Numbered from the stretch's first letter, positions 1 through 15,100 are shown. The stretch is 52,871 nucleotides of DNA from Acanthaster planci (GCF_001949145.1 NW_019091712.1:19969-72839); one strand, 5' to 3'. Notes: a model not told the origin generated them from the sequence alone. Numbers and translations are program-made.

Positions 1-113
1 GGTGAAACCTTCCAAGCACTGGCAGGTGAAGGCGTCGACCCCGTCTATGCAGACGGCTCCGTTGGCACAGGGAAGAGAGGTACAGTCATCAAAATCAATC
101 TCACAATGCTCTC
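1..113 (-). CDS. Exon 37: EGF repeat 11, cut by the window edge
   Basis: It reads G-E-H-C (closing EGF10), E-I-D-F-D-D-C-T-S-L-P-C-A-N-G-A-V-C, then C-Q-C-L-E-G-F-T to the last base. Calcium-binding DFDDC and the hydroxylation motif CIDGVDAFTC are present. Acceptor CAACCAG at 114-116. No stop is reached: the protein goes on outside the window, where SVEP1 relatives have a pentraxin domain. Confidence 0.9.
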
Positions 114-3100
114 CTGGTTGGCAGAAAATTTTTCGAAATGGAGAAAATGAAAAGACAAATGAGGGGTCTCAAATCATGAAGTACAATAAGACCAAACACA
201 ACTTCGGGGATCACCACATGCTATCAAAGGTATTTGTGGGACTATTATTTTCTCTCTTACAAGTGACATGCATCCGTAAAATATCTTTCTCCACAAAAGA
301 TTAATAATTTGTTTGTGTATTACATGTACTTGGAGAATATCTGGAATCCCTGGTTTCCTAGTTATTCTTGAATATTTACCATTGGAATTTCCCCAGACAG
401 CTTTGTGCGGGTACATGTAAAACCCGCTACTCTGGAATGGTCTCAGACGTTGAATTAGTATCCATTATGAAGACTGTTAAGCTGCTTGGCATCTTTTTCA
501 GTAACCGTCTGCATTCAACAGTTAGTCTTCAAACTGAAATCAATCCATTTCACTCAGGGGTACAAAATGTTCACGAAATGTCACATTGCCTCCAAACCTT
601 GCATTTACATGTGGTCCTCAAATTCGAATGTAAACACACCGAGGACATTGTTGTGGCCTTGTGAATTTTCTTCTTGAAGAATGAGTGAGGGTGGCTGACT
701 CTGTCAGTAAAAGTTATCAGCCATTAGGTTCTAGTCTGGTGAAATGTTACTCTCTGATAAAGAGGATATCTTCTGAGTCTTGGTCACAGTAAGGGACGGC
801 GACCATTTAGACCCGGTTTGAAAAGGGCCCCCCGGTAGCCCACCCGGTATAATGCCTGCCCGGTATTCAGCCAACTCCAGGCCGGTATAAGGCCTGTCTG
901 CACATTGGCATTTCAAAGTCCCTGATGAAAGGCTTCCCCCAACATACTTGCACAGATGAATAGGGGTCTAAGGGGATTAGTGTAAACATTGTATAGAGCT
1001 GAAGGATTAAAAACCACAAGCAGGTTCCTTCTGGGATAGATTGCATGTACCAGTACTTGCAAACAATAGACCCCAGGATGAAGAAGTTCGAGATCAACAA
1101 CCAGTCCAGTATCCCAGGCCAGTAGCCAGGCCGGTATGAAAGGGGTTTTTGCAACCGGGCGAGCTTACCGGGGGGGGGGCCTTTTCAAACCGGGTCTAAA
1201 TGGTCGCCGGCCCTAAGGATGGACTCATCACACTCTGATTCTAATTATTTCTTAATTCTTGGTAACAATCCCCTTGTCTATATCTCTAGAACTTACCCAC
1301 AAATCCAACCATACAGAGACAGAGTTGGTCCATAGAGGGCGGTGCACAGCTGCCACCGTTCAAGCAAGTCTCTCCTTCGTGGCAGACATCCACCTGGATC
1401 TCACAGTCTCTGCCTGACAGTCCAGCAGGGCAGACACAGTAATAATCCTCACCTTCAGCCTCACACACGGCGTTGTGATGACAAGGGTTGGGGTTGCAGA
1501 GGTCCGTGTGTCCCTCACAGCGAGGCCCTGAAATCAACAGAGACAAGTCAGTGAAACAATGGTTGATAGTTGGTACATTATTCCCAAGGTTTCCTCTCAG
1601 TCCTATGTTGACACTGAGATTGCAGTGCCCCGAAGTCTACCCTATGACATAATAAAGAAAGTGAGAAACAGTTTCTGCTGCATTTCAAGCTTTTCAAGTA
1701 TATGTGTTTTTCAGATTGTTTTAAAACTTTCTATTCACAGTGTTTTAAAAGGTTGTTGTTTGATTCTATACAACACCTGACTAAATGTCTGTCTGAATTT
1801 ACCCTGCAGAATATAAAAGTTGAGCACCAATAGGCAGTCACAGTACTTCACAGTTGAAACAAACACAAAATGTAATGAGCCCATGCAAAACAGCTTTCTG
1901 TATTCTATCTGTCAGATGAAGCAAAGTCTAGAAATACAGGAATTGAAACGTGAAAAGCTTGAGATGCAGTTTAATGAAAGACTGACAAAGCTAAAGGCTG
2001 ACTTGTAGACAACATTGAGAAATGATTTATTCAGCACTTTGACGGCAGAGGGAGCTCTATCAGATTTTCCACCACCTCTGGTGTGCGAACCTGTTCAATG
2101 TTGGCATGGACTACTGGCTTAGCAAGTCTCTGGAGCAGTGCCCAGACCTTGGTGTCAACTACCATTTCCAAATGACTGACTTGTGCTATGCTGACGATGT
2201 GGTAATCTTTGCAGAGCTCTTAGATACAATCGCAGATAGAGGCCCTCAGCGTGCTCTCCAAGGAAGTTTTACCACTCGGCCTCATCATTAACTGGGCAAA
2301 AACGAAGATCCAGTCACTCTCGGATTCTTCTCCATCTCCACCCATTTCAATTCCCATCGGCAGTCAGGATGTTGAAGCAGTCAAGGAGTTTGTGTACCTG
2401 GGCTCCAAGCTTTCGTCTGACTGCTCTTCAGCTCGCCAGGGGACATTTGGGAGGATGTCTCCCCTCTGGCACAGCACCAAGTTTATAACCAAGAGTGAGC
2501 TTTACCTCCTAGACTACACTGTCCTCCCAGTCCTTATGTACTGCAGTGAGACCTGGACACTGACAGCTGCCCTCGCCAGGAAGGTCAACGCCTTTCACAG
2601 GACCTATCTCCACACCATTCTTGGGATTCACTGGCATGACTTCATCACTAACGAGCAAGTTTATAGACAGGCTGGTAACCCCCCTTCGATGAGCAGTACC
2701 ATCCAGAGGAGGTAACTACAGCTTCTTGGCCACGTCGCCCTGTTCCCAGAGGGAGTCTCACAAGGCAGATCCTGCTAGCCGCCAGCAGGCCTTCACCAAA
2801 CGACTGGTGCCGTCCTATGGATGCCCCCGACTGACCTGGGTGTGGCAGATTGTCCTGATCCGACCACTGCACTACCTGATGGACCTGGCTCCAAACCGTC
2901 AGGCCTACGGAGAGTTGGTCACCACGGTCACTTAACTGGCCATGCGAAGTCAAGTCAAGTCAGGTGAAGCCCAATTTTGTTTTTTAGCACCGTCACTGGG
3001 TTCAGGGACCAATGGCTGATCCATAAAGGCAACCCATACTCCATCTCATGCACTACTTGACTTTCACACACAGCACTGTCAAATCTCTTCCTTGAAAAAC

Positions 3101-6100
3101 TTGTTTGGTTACAAATTGGTGATAAATGGTGTTGAACCTTTGTGAACAACCTCAGTGTCATGAAATTCAAAACTGTTGATGTCAGAATGCAGCTGAGTGT
3201 TCCCTAACACGGGGCACTTGAAAAAAATCTCAGAAAATCTAACGTAAACTTTTACAAAATCTTGGAAGTGGATAAATCCTTTAAAGCATCATTACTTTCA
3301 CTCAATACCCATCCACAAGTTTGTCAGAACGTTCTTTTCACATTTTCAGACGCACTTGTAAAGATTCATTTCAGACGCCGGAAAACATCTAAAAAATGGG
3401 TGAAATAAAATTTCATCCGAACTTTGTAGCAGGTATGTAGCATTCAGATCTATGCATCAGAATATCAGGAGCTTGATAAAGTTTCACTAATTGTGAAATT
3501 TGAGTTAAAAGTATTGTTACGACACAAGAAGCAAAAAAACAAAAGTGCACCACGTTAGGGGCTGTGCCATATTAGGGTATGTATCAACAAGTATAAAAAA
3601 TCTTGTCAACATTTTGCATGCTTTATACGGGACGTGGTATTACATGTGTACATAGACTTCAAAGTGCTGTAAAAAAAAACCATTGAAACCAGAGTTAAAT
3701 GTACACTGTCGACGGGAGAACAGCTGGGGATGTAAAACAGGAGCTTTTGCATCCAGGAGGAACATTACATCAGGGAGTGCTTTGACGGGAATCTGAACGT
3801 ACATGTACATGTATGCAGCATGGCATTGAACAGGATTGCCAACATGCATGGTGTAATACTACAAGAAAAAAAGGTTGGGTTGTTTTTTTTTAAATCAAAA
3901 ATGGCGGTGGGTGGATCAAAACAATTCCAAATACCCTGAACTTTAAAGATATCAAAGACTTTCAAAACCCCTAAAACAAATATTGAATGTTTCATTTTTG
4001 AGAAATAGAATAATTATTTGAGCACCAACATATGCTTCACCTATCAAACAAGAATCATAGAATAGATGTCTGCAAACAAATGCTCAATGACTTTTGCCAA
4101 TCATAACACAGCATGTTAAAGAGGCAGTTTAAGGAAATATGGAAAGAATACTTACCCTCAAAGCCCTCCAGACAGGTACATTCAAAGCTGTTGACACCAT
4201 CAATGCAGCTACCTCCGTTAGAACACGGTTCACTGGCACACTCATTCATGTTAGTCTCGCAATCCGGTCCGGTGAATCCTGCCAAGCATTCACACTGGTA
4301 TCCTGTCTCCTCTGTGGATGTCTCTGTACATACACCATCATTCTCACAAGGATGGTAGTCACATGGGCTCAGTAATTCATCACAATGGACCCCACCATAA
4401 CCATGGGGACAGGCGCACTGATACCGATCATCCAAATCCTGGCAGGTTGCACCATCAGCACAAGGGTTGCTGGCACAAATATCAATGTCAATCTCACAGT
4501 GTTGACCAGAGTAGCCTGTGATACACACACAGTGATAAGCACCGTCGCCATCAACACAAGTACCATGGTGTTGGCAGGGGTTGGACTTACACTCATCAAT
4601 GTTAGTCTCACAGTTCTCTCCGATGAAGCCGGCAGCACACTCACAGAAGTAATCTCCCTCCACATTATGGCAAGATCCATTATGCTGACAGGGATGCATC
4701 AAACACTCATCAATGTCTTCCTCACAGGTGACACCAGTGAATCCAACATCACATGTACATGTGAATCCACTAGTCTGGTTGCTACATGTACCACCATTCT
4801 CACAAGGGTCATTCAAGCAGAAATCAATGGTCACAGAGCAATCATCACCTGGTAGACAAAGAGAAATAACAGCCATATCTTCTATTATTGTACAGTATGC
4901 AATGGACAGCCTGTGCTAGTCAACATCATTCACTGTGCACTTGTAGAAGTTCATGATGATTAAACCCTCAAAGCTGAACCTGACACACGGGGGCCATATT
5001 TAATCTATATGCATATGAGCCCCGAGCTAAACCAAGAGAGGGTGCAATTTTCCTAGCAACGAGGCTCATGTGGTTAGAACTGCACTTTGCTGGTTCACGA
5101 ACAACTATGAAACGCACGCGTTACGGTTGCGTTGCTACCAGCAAAATCAACACTCCCAACCATCATTTTTCAACATATGAGGGAATGCTTCGATCTGCTC
5201 AAGGCAGATAATCTGTGTGTCCTTGTAGATGTGCAGTCTTTGTTGGATTTGTTTTAAGCTTATACTATGATGTCAACATCAAGTCTTTTAGAATAGGTGA
5301 GCTGTGTACACATAACGTAACTTTGAACCACGTATAAGCCTTGTGCCACAAATTTGTGTCACAGCAGCACAATATGCTTATGTTAGATTTCACGGAAAGT
5401 TGCAAAGCTGTGCAACGTTTTAATTTTATTCAATTTCTTGGCCAAAGACAATAAGGACTTTTACAATGGCTGCTCCTTTGCAATATTACAGCAGTCAATT
5501 TTAAAACATTTTTGTCTTTCTTCATCAGAACTGGATAAAAAATCTCAAAGTTCTCTCGCAGCCCAAAAAGTTTTTTCATTACCTTCTGAAAAACACTTGT
5601 ACGTATCTTGTATAAGCCTTGCTAAATTCAGCAAAGATGAGCCTTAACCAAACATGATGAGCTACACATGTAGTCAAATCATTCGCTTTTGCTTTGTTCA
5701 GCATAACCGTCACCACCTAAATTGACTGCATAAGCTATGCCGTATGTTGTGCAAGTTGCAGACTTACTCAGTGCATGAGTTTCATGACATCGCTCTGAAT
5801 TTGTTATGCAATATATGCAATAAAATAGGGCGTAAATCGTGCTGCACAATTGAAGAAAGTTTCGTGACATCAGCCGCGGAATTGTTACTTTTACATTTCA
5901 ATGTTGCATTGTGGCATTTTTTTCCTTATAAAGTCGGCATTTCACTTGGTGGAGTCCACCAGAAATGAACCTTCTGACAGACCAATTATCATGGCTTGTT
6001 AACTAAAAATAGTTAAATAAAACTCTTCAATTTCCTAATTCGGCAGAGTGGCAGACCCTACAAAATTCCAACATAAATCACGAGAAATGGTCCATCTCCT

Positions 6101-9100
6101 CTTTTCTTCAATCCATTTCTCATTCCATTACCTTGGTATCCTGCCGCACAGGTGCAGCTAAACCCATTGAGTTCATCCACACAGGTCCCTCCATTGAAAC
6201 AAGAATCTTGTTGGCAGTCAATCACATCAGTCTGACAGTGTTCTCCAGTCAGACCTGCTGGGCATTCACAGAGGAAGGACTCTAGTTGCTCCATGCAGGT
6301 TCCACCATTCAGACAGGAAGTAGCGGAGCAGAAGGTTCGCACTGAGAAGGCAGAGAAATCAAAACAAACAAACCTGTGTGTAGAACTATCTGCGTGTGAA
6401 TTTATCAAGTAGAGTATTTTTTTCGGGTGAAAGTTCCTGTTCACTGCATGCACCTGAGCATTAGAGACTGTTGAAGCATCTTGAATGAGGTTGGTTGATA
6501 GTGAAATCAATTTAAAAACACATCTTAGCTGAGATCTTCTTAGTCCAAAGATGAGTCAACAAGATAAGATGAGTTTTGTGAAAGAACTCACTATGAAATT
6601 GCGGATTCATCTTAACTTAGTCCCTACATGGTCAGCTCCTTTTTCCCTTTACAACTCTTGATCGGTGGGACTTACCTGAACACATGCTCAGATCCGTGGC
6701 TCCAGTGACCTGTGTTATGTGTCTATCAGGGCATGGCTGACATGAACTCTGACCTTGGTCAGGCTGGTAGCTATGGTGTGGGCAAGGAGTGCATGGCTGT
6801 ACACCAGATGCAGAGAATGACCCAGCAGGACACATATCTTTATGAAGTCAAATATCAAAACACAGCACAGAAAGATTTCAATGCAACTGAGCTTAAACCT
6901 AGGATCAATACCTATACTGGTGGTTCTAGGTTTATAATTCTGAGTCTTAGGGTATGCAACTCCTCAGTTTGCAATTTCAGGGTCATTTTGTGGTCTGTGA
7001 TTCATTCCTCAATGTCAGAACACAGGTACTCCTGTACATAAGTAACATCATCTCTCATTCTTGGATAGCAAATACTGTACATTAAAGTCAAGGTTCCACT
7101 CATGTAACCATGATCAAGGTTTCCTCTGTGCTGAAATATCACACAACGAACAATTAGCACACACCACGATCATGTCACACTAACCTGCACAGTCCTCTAT
7201 GTCCATGCATCCAATGCTGGCCGTAGACTGACCGAATGGACAAGGGAGACAGGACAGTGACCTAGCCTCAGACTGGTAGGATCCCTTCTCACACTTGAAG
7301 CATGGCTCAAGTCCAGTGTCAGAAAAGTGACCACTGGGGCAAATGCCTGTAAAAAGTGGACAAAAATATTTTAGGTATTCTCTGCTACAACAAAGAACTT
7401 CTGGATGGAACTTTGCACTTGAGAAACATCATGTTACAAGTACATTATGCCTGCATGCACAGTGCTTAAATTCTCCAACATCACAGGGTTAAGGGCCAAA
7501 ACAACCCTCAAACTCTACTGTCTAATGTAAACTCACCCAGGCAGTCTGTTAGATTAGCAGACCCAATGCCAACAGTAGACGTTCCTACAGGACAAAACTT
7601 GCAGGTGAACTGGGGCTCCTGGTCTTCATCTTGATACCGACCAATAAGACACTCCTCACAGGTCAGAGTGTCATTGTTGAAAAACTGACCGGCTGGACAG
7701 CCAACTGGCTCAGCAAAAAGCAGATGAAAAGAATACAGTTCTTTTAATAACCATAAGTTTGGACAGTTCTAGACTGTGTCACTACTTATTCAAATTCAAC
7801 TTGTGCAGGGTGTGGCGGCAGCTGTATGGCATTACATGCAGCAAAGATCTTACACATGTGCTAATTTATTGAGCACAGCAGGAATTTATAGCAGGTGCAG
7901 AGTCTTACAAGACGCCTATGTAACTTAGTTTGGCTGTAGGATTCAGAGACTGACATACCACACGTCATGCTGTCGGTTGCCATGTATCCATGGGGACAGG
8001 ATGGAGCAGGTTCCTCATACTCAAGCACAGGTTGTGGATCTATCTCCATGCCATCCACAGCAAGCTCCAAGCCGCCACTGTCTGCCATGACTTGTACATT
8101 GTCTACTAGTTCATACAGTTTGTCATAGCCAATCCAACTTTCTTCTTCAAAATCAAGATCTGACAAGGTTGAATCAGTTGGCAACGTGTAATCCATGCTG
8201 AATGTAATCGTGAAGGAGTGTGACATTGCTGACCGTCGACTACGAGTCCACTCGGTATTGGGTTTGGGCCTTGGGGTGGGGAGCCGGCGGCGTTGGTTGT
8301 CATGATGATTCGGCGGCAGCTTTCCTTTTGCACGCATGTCGGACAGCCATTTCTGGGCACTCTCCGGAAGCTCATCTGCTGCACTAAGCTGCTGAAAGAT
8401 AGTATTCAGCTGGTCAAACTCAAAGCCAAAGTCCAGCACTGAGTCCCGGATGACGCTGACATCACGTCGATAGATCCGGCTGCTTGAAAGCCCGCAGGTG
8501 ACCCCTACATTACCGACATGGCACTCAGAAGCATAGCTGGCACAGATTGCATGGAAACCACTCTGGTTGACTAGAATGGAGATAAACTGCTCTTTGATCT
8601 GGGCTTCTGTTTCAGGTGAAGAACAATCGCCGCTGTAATAGTGCAGATCAGACAGCACACGCAACCGGCCTGGTCGCACTCTCCCTACAAAGAAGAGAAA
8701 ACATCTCAGTTTTACTCAGCTAAGGCTGCAAAAAGCTTTATCTAAACAAGTGCAGTTTTTTGTATAAATGCCAAGGGTGCTATGAAGCCGGCACATGTTG
8801 CCAGTGATGGAAAACTTGTACTTTCACAAAGTCTATATGCCCTGCATATTTCTTGACAATTAGGAATCAACGTACACCATCCGCAGCTAAATCTGCTCCA
8901 CGGTTTTTGACTCTGCCTTCAAAATGCATTAACCAAATTCAGCACATAAAGACCAAACAAAAGCACATGTGAAGAAGCCAATATGAACAAACATTACACA
9001 GCTTTAAACAGGACAACTTACGGGCACAAGGTGGGAAGAAGCTTGGTGGAGGAGCCCACACTCCATCAGGGCCACAGGTCAGAAAAGTGCGAGCAATGTC

Positions 9101-12100
9101 ACGGGGAGACACATCATAGTTTTCGTTACAAAGCATAGAACAGAAGCGTCCAAAGGCCCAACTATCACATGCCTTGGCTCCGTTCCTGGGTGGCCTTAGG
9201 TCGACACATTCATGGGCTGTTCAAAGAAAAAAGACGACTCAATTCACAGAGGATGGACTGTACTGAATCATGACTGACAAAACAGGATAGTGGAAGTAGA
9301 AATTATGTTGTGAGAAAGCAAAATTTCGCAGTTCTGATAGATAGCTAAGGAAAGCTATTTATTTTGCCTTAAAAAGGATTTCCAAGTGAAAACTAAAACG
9401 CATCTTTATTCTCTTTTTATGAGAACTGATAGGACATTCATAATGATTATATTTGAGAAAAGATTTTAATTATCAAAAATTGCTTGGAACAATGCATAAA
9501 AACAGTTGGAATAAAGGAATGTCTTTGAGCACTAATATTTTTTTACAAGCATTCAGCTTTCTTCTTTTGCTTATCAATGTTCAAATTTGCATCAAGAGTC
9601 TTCTAGTCTCCAAATGAGATGAATTGATTTAATACTGAGGCATTTCTGTTGAGGGACTTGAAACCAGACCAGTCATCTTTTGTCAGCTCTCCTCCCGTGC
9701 AAGTTTAGCTGGCCAGCTACCCTCAGGCTAAACTAAGTAAGATTCTTGAAAAGCAAAGAGCAGAATTCTCACGTGTGATTGTGACCCCGAATTGGCACAT
9801 CGTGGTCTTCCCGTTGTCCAGGTTGGTTGCACTGCACTGGATGTTGTGGCGGCCCCATCGGAAGGAAAACCCATTCTGGTGACTGCAACTGACCTCCAAC
9901 ACGTCACCCGTCAGCTCTTGGAAAACAGGCTATGAGCAAGTGAAAACACTGCCAGACAAGAACCCTCAAATATCAATCCAGGCCAATTTCAATAGTTGGT
10001 TTTTAAAGACAGAAAAATTTCATCCCTGGGACAAACATTATTTCCAGTGCACCCACGTGATGAAGGCTCTACCAAACTGGTCTAAACCAAATGTGGATAA
10101 CCACATGCAAATGCACACCTCAAAGAGACAGTTGGCAGGTTTTTCCAGGATGTAGTTCAGTGCCATTTTTGTACATGGAAAAACCGAGCAGTAAGACGGA
10201 GTGGACAAGGTCCGGAGTACGTTAGACCAGCAATGCACGGTAAAAACTGCAAAAGGGTATACTGAACAGCATGTCGGGTTCACCGATTGTGTTAGCGTTG
10301 GCTAAAATTCTGACCTGTACTGTATCTTTCATGACTTCACTACATATTTCAAGGAAACTGGGGCACTGGTCGTGCAAATTCCACCAAGTTCTAACAAGGG
10401 GGGCTTAGGCACTGATGCAGAAACATGACCGGTTGGGCTCAATCGAATGGTTATAGTAGCACGCCCTATAAGCAGGCTATGCACACAGCCAATATAATGT
10501 GGTGTAATCATCTCAAACTCCAGTCTATGATCACTGACACAGCTCTTACCTCATGCCACGTGAACGGGGTAGGATTCTGATCAGTTGTGACATTCTGGTC
10601 TGGTGGACAATACTCAAGGACAGGTGACAGGTTGTCTGTAGAGTAGAGGGACATATAACGGTATTCAAATTGAAATCTGCCTTCTAGACTTCATGTACGT
10701 CATGATGTGTTTCATTTTAGCACACCAAGTGATGAGACCTTTTGGGCAAGCAGCATGCCTAATGTCCCACAAGGAACCTTGCATGAAATTTTGTGCAACC
10801 ACGTTTCAAGACCTTTATTCAACAATGCCTGACCGGGATTCTTTTGACCGTGACTGCTGGGCTGTGGTATGCCCTGAATGGAGGGCTTTGTCCATCAGCT
10901 GCATGGTGAACAGACGGTATGTGTGGTACGCACCAATCCTCACACAAAGCCGCGGCTCTTGCCGTCTCCCAGAGCGAAGGGGTCAAGAGAATCTTGCATA
11001 GTGTTAATCCCTGGAAACCTTCCACACTGTCCACCGACATACAGTCCATTTTCAACAAGATTCCAAACTGACTGATACACCAAAACAAAGAAGCCTGTTT
11101 ACTCTCTCTCATGCACACTAAAAAGTACAACGAACAAGAATATGGACTCATATTTTGTTGGATCCAGCCACAAACGCTATTCTTGTTAGTCTGAGTTTGG
11201 TCATCATGAGCATACACTTCTTCACCCTGTCATACTTTGCCTGGTGACATTGCGTGATTAGACCATATTTACATACAGTCACTTGAAAGCAGATTGTGTA
11301 TGATCCTACCTTGAATGCTGACGCTGAAATTGCATGACACACTGTTCCCTCCAGAGTCTGTGAAGACGTATGACACATCGGTGTCCCGTGTGAAATTGTA
11401 CGGGGAATCAATGTCCGGAGGAGTCTTGATCAGTGTCAGTTGGGCTTCTGAGTTGTCGACGGCCATGGGTACATCAAAGGACAGCACAACGCCTAAGGTC
11501 TGGCCAGACATGGAGCCAGACAGGGAGCCTGGGCAGACACGTAGGGTTGGTGGCATGTTGTCTGTCAAGAGACAACATGTATAGTTATTGTACCAATGAC
11601 TCTAGGAGTCAGCATTTTAATATCTGACTTCAATTTCAACTGTGAGAAGTACATGTATACAATGTATCTTGCCTATTTCAAAAGTAATAATTATGTGCCC
11701 CGACGTGGAATTCTAGGCTCCCCCTGGTGGTGGGGTGGTGCATGTAGTTCCATCCTCCAGTGTTGGATGATGGGGGCGACAAGAACACACCCCCAAGGGG
11801 GAGTCGGTGATAGACCGGATGCACAATCCAATTTTTTCTAATTAATTCACAGGTCTCATCTCAGCACTCAAGTTTGCTTATCAAAACGAACCCTGGGCAT
11901 TATCATTTCGCAGCAGCATAAAGGACCCTACTCTAGAAAGTTCTAGAATGCGAAACACCCATAGGCCTGGTCGTCAAGCAATAGCTAACATATTGCTCCA
12001 TCATTCATACAAGCGCACATTGTAATTACCCTCAACCATCGCATCTTCTAGGAGTACTGGAATCAGCATGGGTTATAAACAAAACAGTGTTTACAAATTA

Positions 12101-15100
12101 GCAATCTATACCCAAGCATTAACCAAGAGGTATAACCTAGTTGAAGACATGAATTGTGAACTCGAAGAGGCTATTTGTTGCAATGGATACGGAGGCCCTG
12201 TCCACGCAAGACACAATGAGCCATTTGCGAGTTAAATTTGAATAAAATCTGGTACACTGAGTTCTTCAATTCATGTGAACATAACAACTTGAATTCTCCT
12301 ACTAAAACCACTGTTGCTATACCTCGTGATTCATGGCAAGCCTTTGCTTAGTTACATAAGAGATGCCTTGCAACAATACACTGTTCTCAATGGATAAGGA
12401 AGGGCACTAAGGAACCAGTCCATTCCAAAGATGGTGGTTGCTATGTAAAAGCTTGCCCCGAATCACGAGGTACAACAACAGTATCTTTAGTCTGGGTAAT
12501 TAAAATCGTCATGTTTCTGTGCAATCGGATAACACAGTGTACCAGATTTTATTCAAATTTAACTCGCAAGTGGCTTATTCGGCTGCATAATTAATTCACT
12601 TTCATTCCATCATGGTGCTGACGAAACTACAGGCCACTACACTAAATTTTCAAAATTACATATATTTCAGTGCAAAAACAAACCAAAAATCTGTTGAATA
12701 GGCTTATTCACTTTAAACCAATTTCAGGGCCTATACAGTGGTGAACTCCTGAACTGCCAAGCTTATCAGAGCCAGTTGACCACTTTCAATGGGAGAAAGC
12801 ACAGGTTTAATACTCTGTTTCAATTGTAGACGTTTACCTTCTTGACCGGGCAAAAACAAGACAGGCCTCACCTTGACACTGCACATTGAGTGCGTTGAGG
12901 TGCTGATTCCATGTTCCATCAGAGAGGCAGGTCAACCTCTGATGGTCTGCAGAGCCGACCAGGGTGAATCCGTTGCGGCAGTAGAAATGACAGGTGGTGC
13001 CGTAATAGGGAGGAATGGGACCGCGACAGAAGGAGGGATAGACACCCCCACCGACAGGGATCAAATTGTCCGGTAAAGGTGGACAGCTGGCAACTGGGGG
13101 GAAGTATACAATCACTGTTCATGTTTTTTTCAGTGGAACAAATAATGATGCGCTGAAAGCGAGTTATAACTATAACTTTGCTGCACTTACTTTGACAGGC
13201 TGGGCGTCGGCCATTCCAGTCCCAGTACATCAAGCCAGTGCTGGCATTCCTGGAGCATGTAGCGGTGTCTGAACCCTGCAGGGTGTAACCGTTCTGACAG
13301 CGGACTTGGCAAGTAGATCCGTGGGTGCTGTCACATTCTGTGACAAAGTCGCCGTAGAAGGGAGGGTTGAGCTGCCTGCATCCGCGAACTGGGATGAATA
13401 TTGACGAAAATACAGTCAATGAACAAGTAATGAAAGAGAGAACCCTGAAATGCACTGTGTATGGATAAATCCTATGAGAACCAATAAAAAGGATTAAATT
13501 TGATTTGTGAAGAATCTTGTATCATGTTTTCAACTCAAAGCAGTCAAAAGTTGGATCAAGGCAGATCAGAAAAGGCAGATTGTCGTGTGCAGAAATAACC
13601 TACATCCTACATTGCTCTGTAGTTTGCCATTGGCAATTTGATGCCATAGCCAGTTTTACTCAACTTCAAATTGACTTCTTGGTCAAAGAAATCCACAAAT
13701 AAACATCGTCAAAAAATCAATGTTGCAAACATAGAGTACCCTTTAGTATTCAAATTATATTTCAAGTGAAAGAAAAGCTCAAGTAGTAATACATGATAGC
13801 TTTCACTCCATTTACAGAGGTAATTAGGTTTTAATGATTTGAAGATGAGACGGAAATCTTAGCATAAACATGAACCTCTGAAAGGGATTCGCAGATTTCT
13901 AGTTAGCAATTCTTGGTAGCAGATGAAGAAACTTGGAGGTAAGAGAGTTACTTTTAACAACGCAAAGATTCCTATATATGACAGGAACTAATAATGTTCT
14001 ACTTGCAATTTGCGCTAATAATAAGTGAATCTTTCACCTTTGACTTGGACTTCAAAGTCACAGAATGCCTGGTTCCCTGCATCGTCGGTAGCTGTACAAC
14101 TGACTGGGTGTTCTCCTATAGTCAGCACTGCTGGCTGCTGGATGCTGCAATTAACAGATGGTGTTTCTCCAGAGTTATCCGTTGCCATCACATTCCATGT
14201 CACAGTGGCTTCAGACGCACCTTGCAATGGGTACTCAATGAAATCCAGTGGGCATAGAATGAAATGCGGATCCTCGTAATCTGAGATCAAATGAATTCAA
14301 ATGGTTCTGATTACATTGGCTCTCTATGGTACATCATTCCATCTAGATGCTAGCTGAGACAGTTCCGTTTGACATCAGTTGATCTAATTATACAACCAGA
14401 TAAACTCTCCTCACACATGAGTAGAATTGAAAATGAAACTGTCAGACAACAAAGCTTGAGGATGGGGCATTTAAAGGTCTGTGAACAAATGCCCATCTCA
14501 ACTGTGCATAATGGAATTTCAGATGGGAGTTTTTCACATGGCAAGAAGTATCATTGAATAAATTGTTTTCACAGTGCTACCTACAATAGTCTTCCCATCA
14601 CGACTACATCAGTGAAAAACAATGTACCACTAAACCTCGAGAGCTGTGATAAGATGTAACTACGACTGTTATTTGATATTTAGTTCACAGATTTCTTGCA
14701 GTTCAATTCCCTTTACTGGACACAAACACAACCGGAATGATTCATTTCAAATGTCAAATACTTTGATTGCATCTTCAAACGCTTGGACAAGTTAGATGTT
14801 TTTATGGCCAACATTTAACAGATACATATACATGTACCAGTCATTTATTAATTCATTTCAACTCATATTTTGCAAGCACAGGTGCACTCATGGCGAGGGA
14901 TTCTATAAACAGACTGAATAATTAGGAAATCATCACCACTTTGACAGACGCAGAATCTTACCAATGCAGGTGAATGTGGTGATGTCACGTGACCATTCCC
15001 CATTGCCAGGGCAACGGATGAAGTCATAGGATGGAGGGTCCACTCTGTAGCCTGACTGGGAGCATTGCAGGAAGCAGTTGTCATTGAACGTTGGGGAGTT

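Larger units (their letters stand above)
8685..12871. other. Introns among exons 25-30: non-coding content
   Basis: Introns 8685-9021, 9217-9772, 9930-10549, 10636-11309 and 11562-12871. Apart from the foldback element at 12216-12577 and a GC-richer patch near 11700-11830, I see nothing recognisable in them. Confidence 0.6.

Noticed and set aside
2251-2715. 154-codon plus-strand ORF as a host gene
   Set aside because: The sequence is the C-terminal part of a LINE reverse transcriptase with frameshifts on both sides; a transposon remnant.
4385-4855. 156-codon plus-strand ORF rich in Thr and Ile
   Set aside because: It is the antisense shadow of the EGF exon at 4156-4848; no domain, no splice support.
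12919-13455. 178-codon ORF spanning two Sushi exons
   Set aside because: The frame reads through intron sequence after the exon 24 donor and loses the Sushi pattern; splicing to exon 25 restores it.
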